Below, in pieces: positions 59,330-64,000 of a DNA stretch of 64,000 bases (its first letter is position 1; the number at the start of each line of letters is the position of its first letter). This DNA is from Anoxynatronum sibiricum (GTDB lineage: Bacteria; Bacillota; Clostridia; Peptostreptococcales; Tindalliaceae). Below the pieces are notes generated by a model that searched no databases, was not told where the DNA came from, and saw nothing but the letters and a program-made list of their open reading frames with translations. Both the position numbers and the translations under genes were made by a program. The DNA is taken from the NCBI RefSeq assembly GCF_039414295.1, contig NZ_JBCITM010000003.1, forward strand, positions 248,001-312,000, read 5' to 3'.

Positions 59330-60660
59330 TGGTTGATGAAAAAAAGATTCATGTGAAAGCAGATGTGATACTGAAAAATGCCGGTATTCTTGATGAAACC
59401 GGCACTTTTTACACAGCAAAAACTCTGGTGATTCACAAAGGTGACATCACTGCCATTGTAGATGCAGGTGAGATGAAAGGTGTGGATGAAACCGGTGCTG
59501 AAGTGGTGGACTGCAGTCAACTGGTGATTACCCCAGGCCTGGTGAACCTGCACACTCATTCACCCATGACGCTGTTTCGGGGACTGGCTGAAGATGTCTC
59601 CATCGACGACTGGTTCAACCGGGAAATCTGGCCCTATGAAAAAAATCTACAGGCATCACATGTGCATGCAGGCGCCCTGGCAGCCATATATGAAATGATT
59701 AACTGTGGTGTCACGGCTTTCGCCGACCACTACATGTTTCCTGAAGCCATTATGCAGGCAGTAATGGAAAGCCCCATACGCTGTGATCTGGCGCCCACCC
59801 TCTTTGGTTTGTCAGACACCATTGAAACAGAAATGGAGGCTTGTCGCAGCCTGATTAAAGAGCACCAGCATACCAACTCTCGTCTGGCCCTGCGGGTGGG
59901 ACCTCATGCCCCCTACACCTGCCCGCCGCCAGTCCTGAAAACCATGGTTGCCATGGCAAAGGAGTTGAATACGGGAATACATCTTCATGTCTCAGAAACT
60001 GCAGCACAAGTCAAAGAAAGCCTGAAGGTCTATGGAAAAACACCTTTTCAAATGGTGGCAGAAGCCGGTGGCTTTGATGTGCCGGTGATCATTGCCCATG
60101 GGCTCTGGATCATGCCGGAGGACCGACTGCTGCTGAGCGAAGCCACCACCATCGCCGTTAGCCCTAAAACATACCTAAAACTGGCCATGGGCCATGGGCA
60201 CCTGTGGGATGACTCTATGAGCCTGCCCCTGGCGTCTGGAACTGATGGTGCAGCCAGCTCCAACACCCTTGATCCCCTGGAGCAAGTGCGTCTGTTTGGA
60301 CTACTTGGAAAACACTTCCATCAGGATGCCACCCATTTCGGCTGTCAAACCCTTTGGAAGATTCTGATGAGGGGGCATGAGGCACTGCCTTTTCAATCAG
60401 GCAAAATCGCCGTTGGTGCAGCTGCAGATTTAACCTTATGGCAGCTGACACAACCTGGGGTGGCACCGGTGCACCACCCGCTGGCAGCTATTCTCTACAG
60501 CAGTGGCCCACAGCAGGTGGCCCATGTGATGGTGGAAGGAAAATGGGCCAAAAAAGATGGCCGTGTCAATATGAACCACCATCATGTCAAAAACATGCTC
60601 ACTGAAGCAAGCAATCATTTGATGACACTGGGGAAAGGCAGCATTCCATTCACCTTTTAG
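59326..60660 (+). CDS. Amidohydrolase, MTA/SAH (adenosine) deaminase family
   Basis: A 444-residue metal-dependent amidohydrolase. The first metal motif is NLHTHSPMTLFRGLAEDVSIDDWF, typical of 5'-methylthioadenosine/S-adenosylhomocysteine deaminases and related enzymes. Then come HLHVSETAAQVKES, VIIAHGLWIM (metal His) and SGTDGAASSNTLDPLEQVRL (catalytic Asp). It likely deaminates an adenine nucleoside, or a related purine, brought in by the transporter. The exact substrate is open. ATGATGG at 59326 overlaps the previous stop. It is followed by about 87 bases before the next gene. Confidence 0.9.
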   Translation: MMVDEKKIHVKADVILKNAGILDETGTFYTAKTLVIHKGDITAIVDAGEMKGVDETGAEVVDCSQLVITPGLVNLHTHSPMTLFRGLAEDVSIDDWFNREIWPYEKNLQASHVHAGALAAIYEMINCGVTAFADHYMFPEAIMQAVMESPIRCDLAPTLFGLSDTIETEMEACRSLIKEHQHTNSRLALRVGPHAPYTCPPPVLKTMVAMAKELNTGIHLHVSETAAQVKESLKVYGKTPFQMVAEAGGFDVPVIIAHGLWIMPEDRLLLSEATTIAVSPKTYLKLAMGHGHLWDDSMSLPLASGTDGAASSNTLDPLEQVRLFGLLGKHFHQDATHFGCQTLWKILMRGHEALPFQSGKIAVGAAADLTLWQLTQPGVAPVHHPLAAILYSSGPQQVAHVMVEGKWAKKDGRVNMNHHHVKNMLTEASNHLMTLGKGSIPFTF

Positions 60661-60747
60661 GGAAAGAACAGTGGAAACCAGGTATGCTGCAAGTACCGAA
60701 GTGGTAAATATTTCGCTTAATTATCGTCTGAATGGAGGTAATCGATC

Positions 60748-62172
60748 ATGAAAGCATGGCAAATGGAAAAAGAGCTGATGGAAAAGGCTGTTCCAAAGCT
60801 GCTCACGGAAGAAGAACAAGGGTGGAGTGCCATTGAACCCCTGGAAAAAGCAGAAGATGCCCGTATCAAACTCTGGTGGTACAGTGAAGTGCCTGGTTCA
60901 GGAGCACCTGAGCGTTTGATCATTGCCGCTATCCAGTCCATGGAAAACAAAGGGTTTCAGGTGGAAGAAGCAGAAGCGTTGATTCAACCGGGATTAAAAG
61001 CCTTCAAAGAAGAAGACATGGCGTCGCTGCACCGTATTTCTGGTCAAATTTTTCACCTGCTTAACCAGGCACCCGTGAATGAAGCTTCTACCTATTGGAA
61101 ATATGCTGCCTATACCAGTTGGGATCAGCTGAAACAAGCGGCCAACTTCCCGGCATCCGTTTCTTTCGATGTGACACAGGCTTCCTTTCAGGATCAGCTG
61201 TATGCCGGCTGGCTGGCTCAAATCATTGGAGGAGCCATTGGAACAGCCATGGAGGGATACACGACCCACCAACTGAAAAAAGCCTTCGGAAAAGTGGATG
61301 GTTACGTTCGCAAACCAAATACCTTTAATGACGATATTACCTATGAACTGGCGTTCCTGAAAGCCTTTGAATCCAAGGGGTTCCAAATTTCAGCCGCCGA
61401 CATTGCCGACCAGTGGCTGGCATTGGTTCCTTTTGGGTGGTCGGCAGAAGACATTGCCCTTCGAAACCTGAAACTGGGCATCTACCCTCCCGAAAGCGGC
61501 ACACTCCACAATCCTTTTTCAGACTGGATTGGTGCACAAATGCGGGGGGCCGTCTGCGGCATGGTGGCACCGGGAAATGCAGAAGAAGCCGCTCGTCTGG
61601 CTTGGCTTGATGGCAGTATTTCCCATGCCAACAATGGGATTCTGGGAGAAGTCTTCAATGCAGTGCTGACAGCCAGAGCCTTTGTGACAACACACATGCC
61701 TTCGCTGGTGGAAGAAGTGGTGGCCATGATGCCCAAAGATGCCGAGTATACCAGCGTGGTGAACTTTGCATTAGAACAGTGCCGAAAGGCCAATCAATGG
61801 GAGACGGCTTGGCGCGCCTGTGAAGAAAAGTATGAAGCCTATAACTGGATTCACGCCTATCCCAATGCAGCCGCACAGGTGGTGGCCCTCTGGTTTGGGC
61901 ACAACGACTTTAATGAAACCATGAACATCATTGCCTTGGCTGGTCAAGATGTGGACTGCAATGCGGCTCAAATCGCCACCATGCTGGGAATCGCCCGCGG
62001 AGTGGAATCCATTGATGCCAAATGGCGTGATCCTATTGGCGACCAACTGGATACCTACCTTCGGGGAATGAAACAAATGACCATCAGCGGACTGGCCCGC
62101 TGGACGGCAACAGTGGCCCAAAAGGCAGCGATTGGAGTAATCCATGAATCACCAGGCAAAGCAACCAGCTAA
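60748..62172 (+). CDS. ADP-ribosylglycohydrolase-family protein
   Basis: 474 residues. Residues 1-145 are a helical N-terminal part that I do not recognise. From about 148 (FQDQLYAGWLAQIIGGAIGTAMEGY) the ARH/DraG fold begins, with metal-binding NDD at 194-196 (TFNDDITYELAFL) and Asp401/Asp403 (GQDVDCNAAQ). Also typical is ISHANNGILGEVFNAVL near 291-307. Known relatives remove ADP-ribose from proteins or hydrolyse related ribosides. Here it sits between a purine deaminase and a ribokinase, so a small N-riboside substrate is more likely than a modified protein. That is inference. GGAGG precedes ATG 60748. Confidence 0.87.
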   Translation: MKAWQMEKELMEKAVPKLLTEEEQGWSAIEPLEKAEDARIKLWWYSEVPGSGAPERLIIAAIQSMENKGFQVEEAEALIQPGLKAFKEEDMASLHRISGQIFHLLNQAPVNEASTYWKYAAYTSWDQLKQAANFPASVSFDVTQASFQDQLYAGWLAQIIGGAIGTAMEGYTTHQLKKAFGKVDGYVRKPNTFNDDITYELAFLKAFESKGFQISAADIADQWLALVPFGWSAEDIALRNLKLGIYPPESGTLHNPFSDWIGAQMRGAVCGMVAPGNAEEAARLAWLDGSISHANNGILGEVFNAVLTARAFVTTHMPSLVEEVVAMMPKDAEYTSVVNFALEQCRKANQWETAWRACEEKYEAYNWIHAYPNAAAQVVALWFGHNDFNETMNIIALAGQDVDCNAAQIATMLGIARGVESIDAKWRDPIGDQLDTYLRGMKQMTISGLARWTATVAQKAAIGVIHESPGKATS

Positions 62173-62213
62173 CAGAAAAAGAGATTGACAGTAAAAAGAA
62201 AGGGAGACGAACC

Positions 62214-63116
62214 ATGAAAATTGCAGTCATTGGCAGCATCAATATGGATATTGTAATGAAAGTGCACCGGTTGCCTGAAAAGGGAGAAACCCTCATGGCC
62301 TCCGACTACCTCACTGTTCCAGGGGGGAAGGGTGCCAATCAGGCGGTGGCGGCAGCCCGTCTGGGGGCATCAGTAGCCATGATCGGCGCATTGGGAAATG
62401 ATGCCTTTGGGGATACTCTGTTGAAAGGTTTTCAAGATGAAGGACTGAATGTGGAAGGGATACAAAGAACAACAGGGGCTTCCGGAAATGCCCTGATCAC
62501 CGTTGACGATCAGGGAGACAACACCATTCTTGTCTATCCCGGTGCCAACGGAGACATCACGCCCCAGTGGATACATCAGCAGGAAAAGCTGATTCAAGAG
62601 GCTGACTGGGTGATGCTTCAGCTGGAAATTCCCATGAACTGCGTTGTTGCTGCGGCAAAATTGGCCAAGAAACATGGGAAAAAAGTGATACTGAACCCAG
62701 CGCCGGCGGCAGAACTGCCGCCCGAATTATACACTTTTCTGGATCTATTGACACCCAATGAAACAGAACTGGCCTTACTGACGGGAATCACAGGTAGTGA
62801 AGCCGGTATGCAAGAACTGCTGAAACGGGGCGTTAAGACGATTGTGGTTACCCTGGGATCAAAAGGATCCATGGCGAAAAGCAGCGATGGCATCTTTACA
62901 GCTGAGCCTTATGCCATCAAAGCAGTGGATACCACCGCCGCAGGAGATGCGTTCAATGCCGGGTTGGTGGTGGCGCTGGCAGAAGAAAGACCACTGCAAG
63001 AGGCCCTGGCATTTGCCAATGCCGTGGGAGCACTCACAGCAACCCAAATGGGTGCCCAAAATTCCCTCCCCCTGCGTGGGCAGGTGGATGACTTTATGAA
63101 GTCATATCAGGCATGA
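62214..63116 (+). CDS. rbsK: Ribokinase (PfkB family)
   Basis: Phosphorylates ribose, or a similar sugar or nucleoside, at O5. It has 300 residues. The N-terminal signature is IGSINMDIVMKVHRLPEKGETLMASDYLTVPGGKGANQAVAAARLG (6-51), and the ATP-binding and catalytic motif is DTTAAGDAFNAGLVVALAE (catalytic Asp at about residue 245), both in the RbsK form. GGAGACGAACC precedes ATG 62214. As last gene of the nucleoside operon it would trap the ribose released by the hydrolases. PfkB kinases also act on nucleosides, so pure ribokinase activity is likely but not proven. Confidence 0.9.
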   Translation: MKIAVIGSINMDIVMKVHRLPEKGETLMASDYLTVPGGKGANQAVAAARLGASVAMIGALGNDAFGDTLLKGFQDEGLNVEGIQRTTGASGNALITVDDQGDNTILVYPGANGDITPQWIHQQEKLIQEADWVMLQLEIPMNCVVAAAKLAKKHGKKVILNPAPAAELPPELYTFLDLLTPNETELALLTGITGSEAGMQELLKRGVKTIVVTLGSKGSMAKSSDGIFTAEPYAIKAVDTTAAGDAFNAGLVVALAEERPLQEALAFANAVGALTATQMGAQNSLPLRGQVDDFMKSYQA

Positions 63117-63218
63117 AACAAGGCTGGTACAAAAGACCTTTTGGCGGTACAATGGAAATAGAGGAAGTGAAGTCACCGGGTTAAGCAAATTTATCTGGTG
63201 GTGAAAGGACTGAAATGC

Positions 63219-63683
63219 ATGGCAGAAAACGTTAAAATTATTGCCCAAAATCGAAAGGCCCGTCATGATTATTTCATCGAAGAAACCTACGAAACAGGAA
63301 TTGTTTTAAAGGGTACCGAGGTGAAATCAATCAGAGGCGGCCGCATCAACTTGAAGGATGGGTATGCCAAGGTTGAAAATAGTGAAGTTTTCCTGTATAA
63401 TGTACATGTAAGCCCTTATGAACAGGGAAATATTTTTAATACCGATCCTATGAGGGTTCGCAAACTCCTGCTCCACAAGCGGGAAATTCGCAAACTCATC
63501 GGCTATGTACAGCAAAAGGGGTACTCCCTGATTCCGCTGAAGGCATACCTGAAAAATGGGAAGGTGAAAATCGAGCTGGCGGTAGCCCGGGGCAAGGCCC
63601 AGTATGACAAGCGGGAAACCATCGCCAAGCGCGACGCCGACCGCCGCATTCAGAAAGAGCTGCGGGAACGGCAAAAACAGTAA
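63219..63683 (+). CDS. smpB: SsrA-binding protein SmpB
   Basis: Binds tmRNA and brings it to stalled ribosomes. All family blocks are present: IIAQNRKARHDYFIEETYETGIVLKGTEVKSIRGGRINLKDGYAKV, HVSPYEQGNIFNTDPMRVRKLLLHKREIRKL and YFLN-type LKNGKVKIELAVARGKAQYDKRETIAKRDADRRIQKEL. It has 154 residues with a basic tail. ATG 63219 has AAAGGA upstream; the GTG at 63198 precedes that site. The tmRNA 5' end follows the stop codon with no spacer. Confidence 0.97.
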   Translation: MAENVKIIAQNRKARHDYFIEETYETGIVLKGTEVKSIRGGRINLKDGYAKVENSEVFLYNVHVSPYEQGNIFNTDPMRVRKLLLHKREIRKLIGYVQQKGYSLIPLKAYLKNGKVKIELAVARGKAQYDKRETIAKRDADRRIQKELRERQKQ

Positions 63684-64000
63684 GGGGACGTACTGGTCTC
63701 GACGGGGGTTTGGAGTCTTCAGAAGCGAGCCGTGTTTTTGTTTCGGGTACACGTTAAAGAACGGGACACCTAAAGATAAACGCTAACGAAAATTACGCTT
63801 TAGCAGCTTAATATAGCTGCTCGTCACCTTCGGTAAACCCGCGGGCCGAAACGTGACGTCAACTTAGCGGGGAACGCCGCAGGGGGGTGCCTTGACCCTG
63901 CGTTGTACAACTGGGGCTGGTCAAACCTAAATGCTGTTGCTGGCAGTTAGGCAAGACGAGATCTAAATCAGCAGCTGCGCTCGGAGAAACTGGTGGCAAA
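63684..64000 (+). ncRNA. ssrA: tmRNA (ssrA), 3' end outside window
   Basis: Transfer-messenger RNA that rescues stalled ribosomes and tags the unfinished protein. The 5' end GGGGACGTACTGGTCTCGACGGGGG matches the tRNA-like acceptor start. The tag reading frame starts with resume codon GCT at 63782 and reads ANENYALAA before TAA at 63809-63811. Pseudoknot segments follow. The 3' tRNA-like half is missing beyond base 64000, probably by a few tens of bases. It begins right after the smpB stop codon. Confidence 0.96.

Noticed and set aside
58574..59419. A 281-residue minus-strand open frame over the second nucleoside hydrolase
   Set aside because: Shadow of a conserved gene; His/Phe/Cys-rich translation with no recognisable motif.

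Overview
The window is an unbroken stretch of chromosome from a low-to-middle G+C Firmicute of the class Clostridia. The evidence is a class A RNase P RNA, Gram-positive style Shine-Dalgarno sites (AGGAGG) before most genes, a CggR-type glycolytic regulator with its operator, glycine reductase component C genes (Stickland fermentation), a membrane pyrophosphatase, and RNase R followed elsewhere by SmpB and tmRNA. The gene set fits an anaerobic amino-acid fermenter; a relative of Anoxynatronum, Tindallia or Alkaliphilus is my guess and cannot be verified from the sequence. No phage, insertion sequence, CRISPR array, tRNA or rRNA gene was seen. Almost all genes lie on the + strand.

Layout. 1-5.1 kb: 3' end of the housekeeping sigma factor gene, trmK, a Nif3-like gene, rnpB with a near-consensus promoter and a terminator, a SipW-like signal peptidase, a stand-alone rpsD (minus strand) and rlmH. 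5.1-7.4 kb: a broken SRPBCC-domain gene running in frame into a six-helix membrane protein, then an Eis-like acetyltransferase. 7.4-10.4 kb: exonuclease III, an EAL phosphodiesterase, ThpR and a hotdog thioesterase. 10.4-13.8 kb: a membrane-anchored MltG-like stalk protein (minus), signal peptidase I, a receiver-like protein lacking its phosphoacceptor, and a nucleoside kinase. 13.9-21.7 kb: EamA transporter, queG, DUF503, nth, a large FtsA-like protein, a VanW/G5 protein, DUF2225 and ogt. 21.7-31.0 kb: corrinoid uptake and salvage (cobU, cobS, a CobC-like phosphatase, a cobalamin riboswitch, btuF-btuC-btuD, cobQ, cbiB, cobD). 31.1-36.9 kb: a secreted LysM 5'-nucleotidase, two DegV proteins, queT, an MBL-fold hydrolase and trmL. 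37.0-41.3 kb: grdC-grdD and rpoN. 41.4-47.5 kb: glycolytic operon cggR-pgk-tpiA-gpmI-eno, lacking gap. 47.5-52.4 kb: secG, hppA, DUF1294 and rnr. 52.5-63.1 kb: a nucleoside uptake and catabolism operon. 63.2-64 kb: smpB and the 5' part of ssrA.

How the parts work together. The nucleoside operon encodes a lipoprotein receptor, an ABC ATPase, two permeases, two nucleoside hydrolases, an amidohydrolase-type deaminase, an ADP-ribosylglycohydrolase-family protein and a ribokinase-like kinase. Together they would import nucleosides, split them into base and ribose, and phosphorylate the ribose. The corrinoid cluster would take up cobalamin precursors under riboswitch control and complete the nucleotide loop. 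The glycolytic operon carries a CggR operator of two GGGAC-N6-TGTC-like half-sites in front of cggR.

The most unusual signals are: the in-frame amber codon that splits the SRPBCC/membrane-protein reading frame; an rnr gene whose only well-placed start is an AUC codon; the third putative N-glycosidase in the nucleoside operon; the Rossmann-like C-terminal extension on the corrinoid ATPase; perfect inverted repeats in front of grdC and the nucleoside operon; and the missing gap gene.
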